Shown: positions 38,166 to 46,311 of the stretch, piece by piece
How positions within the stretch are numbered: the first letter of the stretch is position 1
How the letters are laid out: every line of letters starts with the position of its first letter
NCBI RefSeq assembly: GCF_040783535.2
Contig: NZ_JBFONW020000006.1
Coordinates: forward strand, 124,001-188,000
Length of the DNA stretch: 64,000 nucleotides
Direction: 5' to 3'
Source of the DNA: Aestuariibius insulae
GTDB lineage: Bacteria > Pseudomonadota > Alphaproteobacteria > Rhodobacterales > Rhodobacteraceae
Program-made: the position numbers and the translations under genes
Notes under the pieces: generated by a model
Database searches by the model: none
What the model saw: the letters and a program-made list of their open reading frames with translations, nothing else
What the model was told of the DNA's origin: nothing

Positions 38166-38580
38166 GATCGTCGAAATTCTAGGGCTGTATTATCCGCGAT
38201 CTGGCGGACGAAGACAGGTTTGTCCACGGTCCAAAGTCGTGTCTGTTTTTCAATAACAGTGTCTAAACCCGGGGTATACGATGGGCTACCGCTCAGAAAG
38301 AACCGGGCATCACCGCCGGGTTTATAGCGCTGCCTGCGAAGTTCCGCTGTAACTCGGCGTGTCAGTAAGCCGCACGCAGATGCGGTGACACCTTCGATCC
38401 GGTCAAGGTCGTCAGGGCGGCCCCCCAGTGCCCCATGGCGATGGATCGATCAGCACCGTCCGGTTCGCCACTCCCCGGACGGTGCGACCTTCCTTCTTCG
38501 CTCCAGTGCACGCCCAGCCCGCCCCCGGTCTTGACCTGAATGGCGATCTGGTATGGAACGCCGACAGGTAGGAGACGTCC
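38166..38580. other. 415-base gap before the KASIII gene, with a perfect hairpin
   Basis: No gene of convincing length or pattern is present. GCACCGTCCGG (38453-38463) and CCGGACGGTGC (38475-38485) form a perfect 11-base stem with an 11-base loop. TTGACC and TATGGA flank a 15-base spacer shortly before the next start, a poor promoter match. The 5' part after carB has no clear terminator. Confidence 0.4.
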
Positions 38581-39699
38581 ATGCATAGCGTTGCAATCAC
38601 CGGAACCGGTGTGTTCACCCCTGACGCCGTCATCACGAACGACGAGCTGGTCGAAAGCTTCAATGCCCACGCGGATCTCTATAACGACGCGCATGCGGAT
38701 AAGATCGCGGCAGGCACGGTCGAAGCCAAGCCTCATTCCTCGTCGGATTTCATCACGCAAGCCTCGGGGATCGAGCAGCGCTATGTCATCGACAAGGACG
38801 GCGTGCTGGATCCGGCGCGGATGTATCCCCGCTTTCGTGACCGGTCCGACGACGAGCCGTCGCTCATGGCCGAGATCGCCCGGGATGCGATCGCAAAGGC
38901 GCTGGCGCAGGCCGGAAAGAGCGCGGGCGATGTCGATGCGGTCATCTGCGCGGCCTCGAACATGGAGCGGGCCTATCCTGCGGTGGGCGTCGAGATTCAG
39001 GATCTGATGGGGATTGGCGGCTTTGCCTTTGATATGAACGTCGCCTGTTCATCGGCGACCTTTGGCATTCAGACGGCGGCGGACATGATCCGGTCAGGAT
39101 CGATCCGGTCGGCCGTCGTGGTCAATCCAGAGATCTGTTCGGCCCATTTGGAATGGCGAGACCGCGATTGTCACTTCATCTTCGGCGATGTCGCGACGGC
39201 CACGCTTTTGGAACGCGAAGACCTGACGGACGGCCCCTATTTCAAAGTGCGCTCGACCCGATGCGCGACGCAGTTTTCGAACAATATCCGCAACAATAAC
39301 GGATATCTGCGACGGACGCGCGATCAGATGGAAGATCGGCGCGACATGCAGTTCATGCAGAACGGGCGGAAGGTTTTCAAGGAAGTGCTGCCGCTCGTCA
39401 GCCAGCATATCGCCGATCATATGGAGGACGAAGGGGTCAGCGCCGCAGACCTCAAACGCCTGTGGCTCCATCAGGCCAATAAGACGATGAATGACTATAT
39501 CGGCAAGAAGGTCCTGGGTCGCGCGCCAGAGCCGGGAGAGCAGCCGAACATCCTTCAGGATTATGCCAACACGTCATCTGCCGGATCGATCATCGCGTTC
39601 TCGAAATATTCGGATGATCTGAGCCCGGGCGAGAAGGGGCTCATCTGCTCGTTCGGCGCTGGCTATTCAGTCGGTTCGGTTCTGGTCGAGCGCGCTTAG
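38581..39699 (+). CDS. Beta-ketoacyl-ACP synthase III family protein
   Basis: This 372-residue thiolase-fold condensing enzyme carries the KASIII triad: Cys in NVACSSATFGIQTA, His in LWLHQANKTMNDYI and Asn in YANTSSAGSII. It is longer than typical FabH (about 320), with a 50-residue insert after the first strand (VESFNAHADLYNDAHADK through SGIEQRYVID), so it belongs to the long KASIII subgroup rather than the housekeeping FabH. It may load a non-acetyl starter unit. The substrate and pathway are unknown; no other lipid genes adjoin except cfa some 5 kb away. Confidence 0.82.
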   Translation: MHSVAITGTGVFTPDAVITNDELVESFNAHADLYNDAHADKIAAGTVEAKPHSSSDFITQASGIEQRYVIDKDGVLDPARMYPRFRDRSDDEPSLMAEIARDAIAKALAQAGKSAGDVDAVICAASNMERAYPAVGVEIQDLMGIGGFAFDMNVACSSATFGIQTAADMIRSGSIRSAVVVNPEICSAHLEWRDRDCHFIFGDVATATLLEREDLTDGPYFKVRSTRCATQFSNNIRNNNGYLRRTRDQMEDRRDMQFMQNGRKVFKEVLPLVSQHIADHMEDEGVSAADLKRLWLHQANKTMNDYIGKKVLGRAPEPGEQPNILQDYANTSSAGSIIAFSKYSDDLSPGEKGLICSFGAGYSVGSVLVERA

Positions 39700-40424
39700 C
39701 TTTGCGCGGTTGACGCGCCAACCCGTTCGCGGGCCTTTTCGGCGCTTTCGACGCGTTCGGAGTAGCGATCAACGAGGCCGTCAGACCGCGCCCGTGTCAT
39801 CCACGTGAAGCGTGTCAGTTCCTCGCAGACATCGACGATGCGATTGTAGAGTGAGCCGGGCTTCATGCGGCCGTTTTCAAACTGCATCCACGCCTTTGGC
39901 ACCGAGCTTTGGTTCGGGATCGTCACCATGCGCATCCAGCGGCCGAGGATGCGCATCTGATTGACGGCGTTGAAGCTTTGCGAACCGCCCGAGACCTGCA
40001 TGACGGCCAGCGTTTTGCCTTGCGTGGGGCGCACTCCGCCCATCGAGAGAGGCAGCCAATCGATCTGGGTCTTCATGAGGCCCGTCATGGCACCGTGCCG
40101 TTCCGGGGAAGACCAGAGCATCCCTTCGGACCATGTGGCGAGCTTTCGAAGTTCCGCGACTTTGGGATCGGTGTCGCTGGCGGCATCGGGGAAAGGCAGG
40201 TCGCGGGGATCGAAGAGCTTTGTCTCGCAGCCCATCACTGTCAGAAGCCGCTGCGCCTCTTCCGCCGCGTAGCGAGAGTAGGACGCGTCTCGCAGCGAGC
40301 CATAAAGAAGGAGGATGCGCGGAGGATGCCCGGGATCTTCCGGTGCAACCAAGCCTGCGGGATCGGGGATTTGAAACGCCTCGGGGTCTAGATTGGGCAG
40401 ATCGGACAGATCAGGTCGGGTCAT
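39696..40424 (-). CDS. arsH: ArsH-type NADPH-dependent FMN reductase
   Basis: This 242-residue flavoprotein matches ArsH along its length: N-terminal PPRILLLYGSLRDASYSRYAAEEAQRLL (FMN phosphate loop), LWSSPERHGAMTGLMKTQIDWLPLSMGGVRPTQGKTLAVMQVSGGSQSFNAVNQMRILGRWMRM, and MKPGSLYNRIVDVCEELTRFTW. ArsH oxidises trivalent organoarsenicals or reduces quinones. No arsR, arsB, arsC or acr3 is nearby. AGGAG precedes ATG 40424; upstream in-frame starts lack a site. It overlaps the opposing KASIII gene by four bases. Confidence 0.9.
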   Translation of the reverse strand: MTRPDLSDLPNLDPEAFQIPDPAGLVAPEDPGHPPRILLLYGSLRDASYSRYAAEEAQRLLTVMGCETKLFDPRDLPFPDAASDTDPKVAELRKLATWSEGMLWSSPERHGAMTGLMKTQIDWLPLSMGGVRPTQGKTLAVMQVSGGSQSFNAVNQMRILGRWMRMVTIPNQSSVPKAWMQFENGRMKPGSLYNRIVDVCEELTRFTWMTRARSDGLVDRYSERVESAEKARERVGASTAQS

Positions 40425-40505
40425 GAGCGCTCCTGTGGCGGCCGAAGTCAGACAGACCAAAGGCAGCCTTGCACTTCAAGCCTCTTCGCGGCACATCCCC
40501 CGCCC

Positions 40506-41078
40506 ATGGCTAAGCTGTACTTCCATTACTCCACCATGAATGCCGGGAAATCGACACTGCTGTTGCAGGCCTCCTACAACTACGTCGAGCGCGGCATGAC
40601 GACCTACCTGATGACGGCGGCTTTCGATACGCGTGCCGGTCGGTCCAAAATCGCCTCTCGCATCGGGATTGAAGCGGACGCGGATACGTTCAACAAGGAG
40701 ACGGATCTTTTCGAGCGGATCCGGGCCAATCCATCCGATTGCGCCTTTGTCGATGAGGCCCAGTTCCTGACCGATGCGCAGGTCTGGCAGCTTGCGCGCG
40801 CGGTCGACGATCTGGGCGTGCCTGTCATGTGCTACGGGCTGCGCGTCGACTTTCAAGGCAAGCTGTTCCCTGGATCCGCCGCGCTTCTTGCGCTTGCGGA
40901 CGAGATGCGGGAGGTGCGCACGATCTGCCATTGCGGGAAGAAGGCCACGATGGTCGTGCGGCAGTCTGAAAGCGGTGAAATCCTGACCGATGGTGCTCAA
41001 GTACAGATCGGCGGGAATGAGAGCTATCTGTCGCTGTGCCGAAAGCACTGGCGCGCGGCGATGGAGGCGGCGGGCTGA
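40506..41078 (+). CDS. tdk: Thymidine kinase (type II)
   Basis: This 190-residue salvage enzyme phosphorylates thymidine with ATP. P-loop: FHYSTMNAGKSTLLLQ (residues about 6-21). Walker B-type DEAQFL (about 81-86) holds the catalytic Glu; the lasso and substrate loop include GLRVDFQGKLFPGS. Zinc ligands appear in TICHCGKKATM and SLCRKHW. The length is normal. The gene converges with the 2-hydroxyacid dehydrogenase gene, with two bases between stops. Confidence 0.95.
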   Translation: MAKLYFHYSTMNAGKSTLLLQASYNYVERGMTTYLMTAAFDTRAGRSKIASRIGIEADADTFNKETDLFERIRANPSDCAFVDEAQFLTDAQVWQLARAVDDLGVPVMCYGLRVDFQGKLFPGSAALLALADEMREVRTICHCGKKATMVVRQSESGEILTDGAQVQIGGNESYLSLCRKHWRAAMEAAG

Positions 41079-41080
41079 CC

Positions 41081-42028
41081 CTAGACCGCGTTTGGCAAAG
41101 GACGGCCTTCCCAAAAAGCTTTGAGGTTCTCGACGGCCATGAGACCCATCGCCTCGCGGACTTCGAGCGTCGCGGTGCCAAGGTGAGGCAGCAGGACGAT
41201 GTTCTCCATGGCGAGAAGGGGCTCGGGGACCTTCGGCTCAAATTCGTAGACGTCGAGACCGGCGCCCGCGATCTGACCGGTTTGCAGCGCAAGGATGAGG
41301 GCGGCTTCATCAACGATGTCGCCGCGCGCGACGTTGATGAGGACGGCCCCCGGCTTCATTGTGGCCAGAAGGTCGGCGTTGATCATGTGATGAGTGTCGG
41401 GCGTGGCGGGCACCGCGACCAGAAGAACGTCGGCGACCTTCGCGACCTCTTCGGCGGTCGCGAGCTGGCGCATCCGGGCGCCTGCGCCTTTGCGCGACCG
41501 ATTGTGGAAGACGACATCCATCCCGAATCCATACACTGCGCGTTTGGCGACCGCTTGCCCGATCCGTCCCATCCCGATGATGCCGAGCGTCTTACCGCCC
41601 AGATGCAGGCCAAGCATCTGTGTCGGATGCCAACCCTCCCACCGACCGGAGCGCACAAGGCGCTCCCCCTCCCCGCCGCGACGGCAGGTCATCAGGATCA
41701 GCATCATCGCGATATCTGCAGTCGCATCTGTCACGGCGCCCGGCGTATTGGTCACAACGACCTCGGCGGCGCGGGCGGCTTCGACGTCGATATGGTTATA
41801 GCCGACCCCGAAATTGGCGAGGATGTCGCAGCGCGCGCCTTCCGCGAAGGCTTTGGCGCTGAAGGCATCGCCCAGGGTCGGAAGGATCGCGTCATAGACC
41901 TGAAGCGCGGCCTTGGCGCCGGTCTCGGTCAGAGGCTCGATCTCTTCGCGGACGGTGAGGTCGATATCGTGCGGGATCGCCGCGAGAACCCGGTCGGGCA
42001 GCGCGCGGGTGACAAGAAGTTTCGTCAA
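41081..42028 (-). CDS. D-isomer 2-hydroxyacid dehydrogenase (glyoxylate/hydroxypyruvate reductase type)
   Basis: This 315-residue NAD(P)-dependent enzyme contains substrate loop NFGVGYNHIDVEAA, Rossmann motif LGIIGMGRIGQAVAKRA (GxGxxG), catalytic Arg in INVARGDIVDEAAL, Glu in LDVYEFEPKVPEPL and His in VLLPHLGTATLEVR. It likely reduces glyoxylate or hydroxypyruvate. It is the last gene of a minus-strand unit with csaA (four-base overlap), proC and a YbjN gene. Confidence 0.92.
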   Translation of the reverse strand: MTKLLVTRALPDRVLAAIPHDIDLTVREEIEPLTETGAKAALQVYDAILPTLGDAFSAKAFAEGARCDILANFGVGYNHIDVEAARAAEVVVTNTPGAVTDATADIAMMLILMTCRRGGEGERLVRSGRWEGWHPTQMLGLHLGGKTLGIIGMGRIGQAVAKRAVYGFGMDVVFHNRSRKGAGARMRQLATAEEVAKVADVLLVAVPATPDTHHMINADLLATMKPGAVLINVARGDIVDEAALILALQTGQIAGAGLDVYEFEPKVPEPLLAMENIVLLPHLGTATLEVREAMGLMAVENLKAFWEGRPLPNAV

Positions 42029-42363
42029 TGCATCCGTCCTCCGAGGGGAACGTCCTGATCGGGCGAGATCAGGACGACATCGCCCGACTTGTCCGGCAGG
42101 CCGAGGACTAGCACTTCGGAGCGGAACTTACCGATCTGGCGGGGCGGAAAGTTGACGACGGCCATGACCTGTCGCCCGACCAGTGTGCCCGGATCATAAT
42201 GTGCCGTGATCTGGGCTGAGCTTTTCCGCTCTCCGATCTCTTCGCCGAAATCGATCCAGAGCTTGATCGCGGGTTTGCGCGCCTCTGGATAGGGTTCGGC
42301 TTTGACAACGCGCCCGACCCGGATGTCGACCTTGAGGAAGTCATCGAAGGAGATCTCACCCAT
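42025..42363 (-). CDS. csaA: tRNA-binding/export chaperone CsaA-like protein
   Basis: This 112-residue single OB-fold of the EMAP-II/TrbP111 type matches CsaA: FLKVDIRVGRVVKAEPYPEARKPAIKLWIDFGEEIGERKSSAQITAHYDPGTLVGRQVMAVVNFPPRQIG, ending SEVLVLGLPD. CsaA was proposed as a secretion-related chaperone; the fold binds tRNA. It overlaps proC by eight bases and the following dehydrogenase by four. Confidence 0.9.
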   Translation of the reverse strand: MGEISFDDFLKVDIRVGRVVKAEPYPEARKPAIKLWIDFGEEIGERKSSAQITAHYDPGTLVGRQVMAVVNFPPRQIGKFRSEVLVLGLPDKSGDVVLISPDQDVPLGGRMH

Positions 42364-43171
42364 GGCTCAGCTCCCGCGAGCGGTCGGCGGCGGCGGCAAC
42401 GGTGCGTTGCATCAAAGGCGGCAGGCCATCGGTCTGGTCCATCAGGACGTCGAGGCCCGCCTGCGTCGTGCCGCCAGGAGAGGTCACATCGACCCGAAGT
42501 TGGGAGACATCCTTGCCCGAGGCAAGCGCCAGAGCGCCCGCTCCGGCAACGGTGACCTGCGCAAGTTCTGCGGCCAGTACCTCGGGGAGACCCTGTGCCA
42601 TGCCGGCGGCGGTCAGCGCCTCGATCATGTGGAATACATAGGCGGGGCCGGACCCACTAACGCCGGTAACGGCATCCATCTGATCCTCACTCTCGAGCCG
42701 GACAACACCGCCGACGGCCTGCAATAGCGCCTCCGCCCGGCTGAGGTCGTCCAGGCTGCACCGGTCATTCCCGATCATTGCCGTGATCCCCTGGCCGATG
42801 GCTGCGGGTGTGTTGGGCATGGCGCGTACGATCGGTGTTTCGGCTCCGAAGATGCGTTCATAAAGGCGAAGCGGGGTGCCTGCGGCCACCGAGATCACCA
42901 ACGTCTTGCCACCTCCAAGTGAGGAGACCGCAGGCAGGGCCTCGTTCATCATCTGGGGTTTGACTGCGATAATGAGAACCGCTGGATCCTCCGGCGCTGT
43001 TTCGCCCACAGTGACGCCTGTCGCGCGGAGCTCGTCCGAAGGAGCGGGATCGATCACCCGGACGGCAGAGGCCGGAAGCCCGCCTGCGAGCCAGCCGGAC
43101 AGCATGGCCAGTCCCATCTTGCCGCCGCCCAGCAGAACCAGCCCCCGGTCAGCAATATCGTCCATGTTCAT
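42356..43171 (-). CDS. proC: Pyrroline-5-carboxylate reductase
   Basis: This 271-residue NAD(P)H-dependent enzyme makes proline. Rossmann motif: LVLLGGGKMGLAMLSGWLAGG. Conserved later parts: VRAMPNTPAAIGQGITAM, the family signature DAVTGVSGSGPAYVFHMIEAL, and VTSPGGTTQAGLDVL. Start ATG 43171 gives the expected short lead before the Rossmann strand; ATG 43165 is an alternative and neither has a strong ribosome binding site. A YbjN gene ends 38 bases upstream. Confidence 0.95.
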   Translation of the reverse strand: MNMDDIADRGLVLLGGGKMGLAMLSGWLAGGLPASAVRVIDPAPSDELRATGVTVGETAPEDPAVLIIAVKPQMMNEALPAVSSLGGGKTLVISVAAGTPLRLYERIFGAETPIVRAMPNTPAAIGQGITAMIGNDRCSLDDLSRAEALLQAVGGVVRLESEDQMDAVTGVSGSGPAYVFHMIEALTAAGMAQGLPEVLAAELAQVTVAGAGALALASGKDVSQLRVDVTSPGGTTQAGLDVLMDQTDGLPPLMQRTVAAAADRSRELSHG

Positions 43172-43209
43172 TTGATCGAGCCCCGTGCGTTCAGTCGCCG
43201 GGACAAGGT

Positions 43210-43713
43210 TTAGGCGCGGCCGTAGGCCTCTGCAATGGCGACCTGAATCGCATCCGCAGGCGCCCGCTCGCCCCAAGTCACGAGCTGGAATGCGGGATAG
43301 AAGCGCTCAGCGCTCATGACGGCGCAATTGATCATCGTGTCGATCTGATCGGGCCCGGCAATCTGATCGCCAGCAAGAACGAGCCCGTAGCGGTAGACCA
43401 TGAGCTTGTTGGCTTCCCAATAGGTGAAGGCCCCGGCCCAGCAGCGATCATTGACGATATTGAGCGCCTCGTAGAGCTGCGGCAGTCGCTCGTCCGGCGG
43501 CTCCATCTCAAAGGTGCAGATCAAACGGAGCGTTTCGTCAAACGAGGACCAGGCGAGCGTGATCGAATAAGTGCGCCATTGTCCTTCGACCGCCATGGCG
43601 ATCTGATCATCGGCGATGCGTTCGAACTCCCAGTCGTGGTGTTCGGCGATGTGCTCGACAAGGTCGATGGGGTGAATGTCGTCGGCTTCGATGAACTGCT
43701 CGGACAGCGCCAT
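43210..43713 (-). CDS. YbjN-domain protein
   Basis: This 167-residue acidic protein shows the YbjN pattern: a start near IHPIDLVEHIAEHHDWEFERIADDQIAMAVEGQWRTYSITLAW, and LYEALNIVNDRCWAGAFTYWEANKLMVYRYGLVLAG. The start ATG 43713 is fixed by AGGAGG six bases upstream; the in-frame ATG 43779 lacks a site. The fold resembles type III secretion chaperones; the function is unknown. It is the first gene of the proC-csaA unit and in many Rhodobacteraceae stands beside proC. Confidence 0.88.
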   Translation of the reverse strand: MALSEQFIEADDIHPIDLVEHIAEHHDWEFERIADDQIAMAVEGQWRTYSITLAWSSFDETLRLICTFEMEPPDERLPQLYEALNIVNDRCWAGAFTYWEANKLMVYRYGLVLAGDQIAGPDQIDTMINCAVMSAERFYPAFQLVTWGERAPADAIQVAIAEAYGRA

Positions 43714-43827
43714 GATGGCCTCCTGATATGCTTGCGCGGGATCCGCTTCGGGACCCACCAGCGCTAGGTGCCTGTTCAAGGATCGGGGTGTTTTCCCTCT
43801 TTCCTCACAAGATATGGTGGTCAGGCC

Positions 43828-43968
43828 ATGACCGCCTGTAAAGGCATTTCTTGTGGAAAAGTAGAATTAGATGGGGGTGCTTTGGGAAACCGCCGTAAAA
43901 ACAATCGCTTCGGCGGTCCGCCAGATCGCGCGGGGCGCGGTCCGGGCGCCATTTGGCGCGCCGGATGA
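43828..43968 (+). CDS. Possible 46-residue Gly/Arg-rich ORF
   Basis: This ORF, MTACKGISCGKVE to RAGRGPGAIWRAG, is basic and glycine-rich with two cysteines, inside the 278-base gap between YbjN and ubiK. A weak ribosome binding site (GTGGTCAGG) precedes it. I know no family. It may be spurious in this GC-rich setting. Confidence 0.2.
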   Translation: MTACKGISCGKVELDGGALGNRRKNNRFGGPPDRAGRGPGAIWRAG

Positions 43969-43983
43969 CACAAAAGATTAACG

Positions 43984-44009
43984 AAAAAGCCTTATTTCTT
44001 CGGCTTTTT
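43984..44009 (-). terminator. Intrinsic terminator overlapping the ubiK stop codon
   Basis: On the minus strand AAAAAGCC (44009-44002) and GGCTTTTT (43991-43984) form a perfect eight-base stem; the loop GAAGAAATAA contains the ubiK stop codon. The U-run is the 3' arm itself. The stem therefore begins in the lysine-rich last codons of ubiK. Confidence 0.6.
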
Positions 44010-44243
44010 TGTCTCCAGAGCCGCGATGCGCGCTTCGAGAGCCGCGTTTTCCTCGCGCGCCTTCTGCGCCATTGCCCGAACCGCTTCGAACTCTTCACGC
44101 GTAACGAAGTCCCGATCGGCCAGCCATCGGTCGATCATCCCCTTCATGGCGGTTTCAGCCTCGCCGCGCGCGCCTTGGGCCACGCCCATCGCGTTTGTCA
44201 TCAGCTGAGAGATGTCGTCAAAGATCTTGTTGCGGGTCTGCAT
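43992..44243 (-). CDS. ubiK: Ubiquinone biosynthesis accessory factor UbiK
   Basis: This 83-residue protein begins MQTRNKIFDDISQLMTNAMGVAQGARGEAE and ends with the coiled coil REEFEAVRAMAQKAREENAALEARIAALETKKPKK, the standard BMFP/UbiK architecture. UbiK helps assemble the soluble Ubi complex and binds lipids. It is divergent from lgt, 95 bases apart. Confidence 0.9.
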   Translation of the reverse strand: MQTRNKIFDDISQLMTNAMGVAQGARGEAETAMKGMIDRWLADRDFVTREEFEAVRAMAQKAREENAALEARIAALETKKPKK

Positions 44244-44338
44244 GTCGTCGCTCCGTCCTGGGTTGCCTCTTATATGGGGCCCCCGGGTCCGTCTCTCAAG
44301 GTTGACTTCACCATCGGCCCTCGGCACGACAGGCGGCG

Positions 44339-45247
44339 ATGTTAGCCGCGATCTCCTTCCCCACTGTCTCTCCGGACTTGTTCTCGCTTGAGATCTTCGG
44401 CTGGACATTCGCTCTCAAATGGTACGCTCTCGCTTATATCGTAGGTATCCTGCTGGGCTGGCGACTGACGGTGATAGCTGTGCGTCGTCCCCAGATCTGG
44501 GGGGCGGACGGGCCGCCGATGACCTCCGAGCATCTGGACGATCTTCTGACCTGGATGATCCTAGGAATCATCGCCGGAGGTCGCCTTGGCTACGTCCTGT
44601 TCTATCAGCCCGGCTATTACCTCGCTAATCCGCTGGAGATACCGGCCGTCTGGCAGGGCGGCATGGCCTTTCACGGCGGATTTCTGGGAGTTTGCGTCGC
44701 CCTTGTCGCCTTCACGCGCAGGCACGGGATCCCGCTTTTGTCATCGGCCGATCTGATCGCGCTGGCCGCGCCGCCTGCCCTGTTGTTGGGACGGATCGCA
44801 AATTTCATCAATGCCGAGTTATGGGGGCGTCCCACCGATCTGCCATGGGGCGTGATCTTCCCAGGCGAGGCGGCACAAAGCTGTCCCGGCCCCGTCGGGT
44901 TGGTCGACGGTCTATGCGTGCGGCATCCTTCCCAGCTTTACGAGGCCGCTCTCGAAGGGCTGGTCCTTTTGGTTCTGTTGGTCTGGCTGGCCTTCCGGTC
45001 GGGCGCGCTCCGGCATCCGGGGCGGATCACCGGGATTTTCCTTCTGGGCTACGGGATCAGCCGCTTCCTTGTGGAATTCGTGCGACAGCCCGATGCGCAG
45101 TTCCAGTCGCCCGGCAACCCGCTAGGTCTGGCGCTGCATATCGATGGCATCGGGCTGACTATGGGACAGCTTCTGACGATCCCAATGATCATGGCAGGGC
45201 TTGGTCTGATCCTGCTCGGGAAGCGATTGCATACCGCGCTCGGGTGA
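44339..45247 (+). CDS. lgt: Prolipoprotein diacylglyceryl transferase
   Basis: This 302-residue inner-membrane enzyme attaches diacylglycerol to lipobox cysteines. It has seven membrane segments with the family residues in WYALAYIVGILLGW, GGMAFHGGFLGV, the Lgt signature LLGRIANFINAELWGRPTDLPWGV, and RHPSQLYEAALEG. It is the first gene of a three-gene unit with four-base overlaps to midA and then pgeF. Confidence 0.96.
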   Translation: MLAAISFPTVSPDLFSLEIFGWTFALKWYALAYIVGILLGWRLTVIAVRRPQIWGADGPPMTSEHLDDLLTWMILGIIAGGRLGYVLFYQPGYYLANPLEIPAVWQGGMAFHGGFLGVCVALVAFTRRHGIPLLSSADLIALAAPPALLLGRIANFINAELWGRPTDLPWGVIFPGEAAQSCPGPVGLVDGLCVRHPSQLYEAALEGLVLLVLLVWLAFRSGALRHPGRITGIFLLGYGISRFLVEFVRQPDAQFQSPGNPLGLALHIDGIGLTMGQLLTIPMIMAGLGLILLGKRLHTALG

Positions 45248-46311
45248 CACCTTTGGAGCGCCATATCCGGACCCGGCTGACGCTCGATGGGCCGATGACG
45301 ATCGCAGATTATATGGCGCTTTGCCTGGGACACCCCGATCACGGGTATTACATGGCGCACGATCCGTTCGGAGCGGCGGGAGATTTCACGACCGCCCCCG
45401 AAATCAGCCAGATGTTCGGGGAATTGCTTGGTCTTGCGCTGGCGCAGGCCTGGCTCGATCAGGGAGGAGGCCCGGCGGCCTTGGTAGAGCTTGGGCCGGG
45501 ACGCGGGACGCTAATGGCGGATGCGCTGAGAGCGACCGCTGCCGTGCCCGGTTTCCACGAAGCTTTGTCGGTTCATCTGGTCGAGATGTCGCCGCATCTG
45601 CGGACGGTTCAACGCAAGACGCTGGCTGGATGGGACATCGTCTTTCACGACGATGTCACGACCCTTCCCGAGCTACCGCTTCTCGTGGTTGCGAATGAAT
45701 TCTTCGACGCGCTGCCGATCCGGCAATTCCTTCGGCAGCATGACGGGTGGTCCGAGCGGCTTTTGATGCTTAAAGACAACGCGCTCTCCTTTGCGTTCAC
45801 CGAACCGCGTCCTGTTCCGGATCTGGACTGGAGACTTGCGGATATGGAGGTGGGACAGATCGTCGAGATGTCTGCCACGGGTCCTGCGATCATGGGAGCG
45901 ATCGCGGAGAAGATCGCAGCCTTTGGCGGGGCTGCGCTGATGTTCGATTATGGAGATGCGCCGTCGCGCGGCGATACGCTTCAAGCCCTCTACAAGCAGC
46001 AGCCGAACGATCCGCTGGCGCATCCGGGAAAGGCGGATTTGACGGCGCATGTCGACTTCGGCCCGCTCGCTGAGGTGGCGGAGGAAGCAGGGCTTCGAGT
46101 TCAGGGGCCTGTTGCGCAGGGCGTCTTTCTCGAACGGCTTGGAATCACGGACCGTGCGCAGATGCTTGCCCGAAACCTTGATGATGCGGCGCTCAAAAGC
46201 CACATCGCTGCGCATCGGCGCTTGACCCATCCGGGCGAAATGGGACACCTCTTTAAGGGCCTGGGCCTTACCCCCCCCGGTGCACCGCCGCTTCCCGGAT
46301 TCGATCCATGA
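45244..46311 (+). CDS. SAM-dependent methyltransferase, MidA/NDUFAF7 family
   Basis: This 355-residue protein starts at GTG 45244, which overlaps the lgt stop (GTGA). It shows the NDUFAF7/MidA pattern: LTLDGPMTIADYMALCLGHPDHGYYMAHDPFGAAGDFTTAPEISQMFGELLGL, SAM loop LVELGPGRGTLMADALRA, and VVANEFFDALPIRQF. In mitochondria the homologue methylates an arginine of complex I subunit NDUFS2; a similar role in this bacterium is plausible but unproven. The ORF upstream of the GTG is a shadow of lgt. Confidence 0.9.
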   Translation: MTPLERHIRTRLTLDGPMTIADYMALCLGHPDHGYYMAHDPFGAAGDFTTAPEISQMFGELLGLALAQAWLDQGGGPAALVELGPGRGTLMADALRATAAVPGFHEALSVHLVEMSPHLRTVQRKTLAGWDIVFHDDVTTLPELPLLVVANEFFDALPIRQFLRQHDGWSERLLMLKDNALSFAFTEPRPVPDLDWRLADMEVGQIVEMSATGPAIMGAIAEKIAAFGGAALMFDYGDAPSRGDTLQALYKQQPNDPLAHPGKADLTAHVDFGPLAEVAEEAGLRVQGPVAQGVFLERLGITDRAQMLARNLDDAALKSHIAAHRRLTHPGEMGHLFKGLGLTPPGAPPLPGFDP

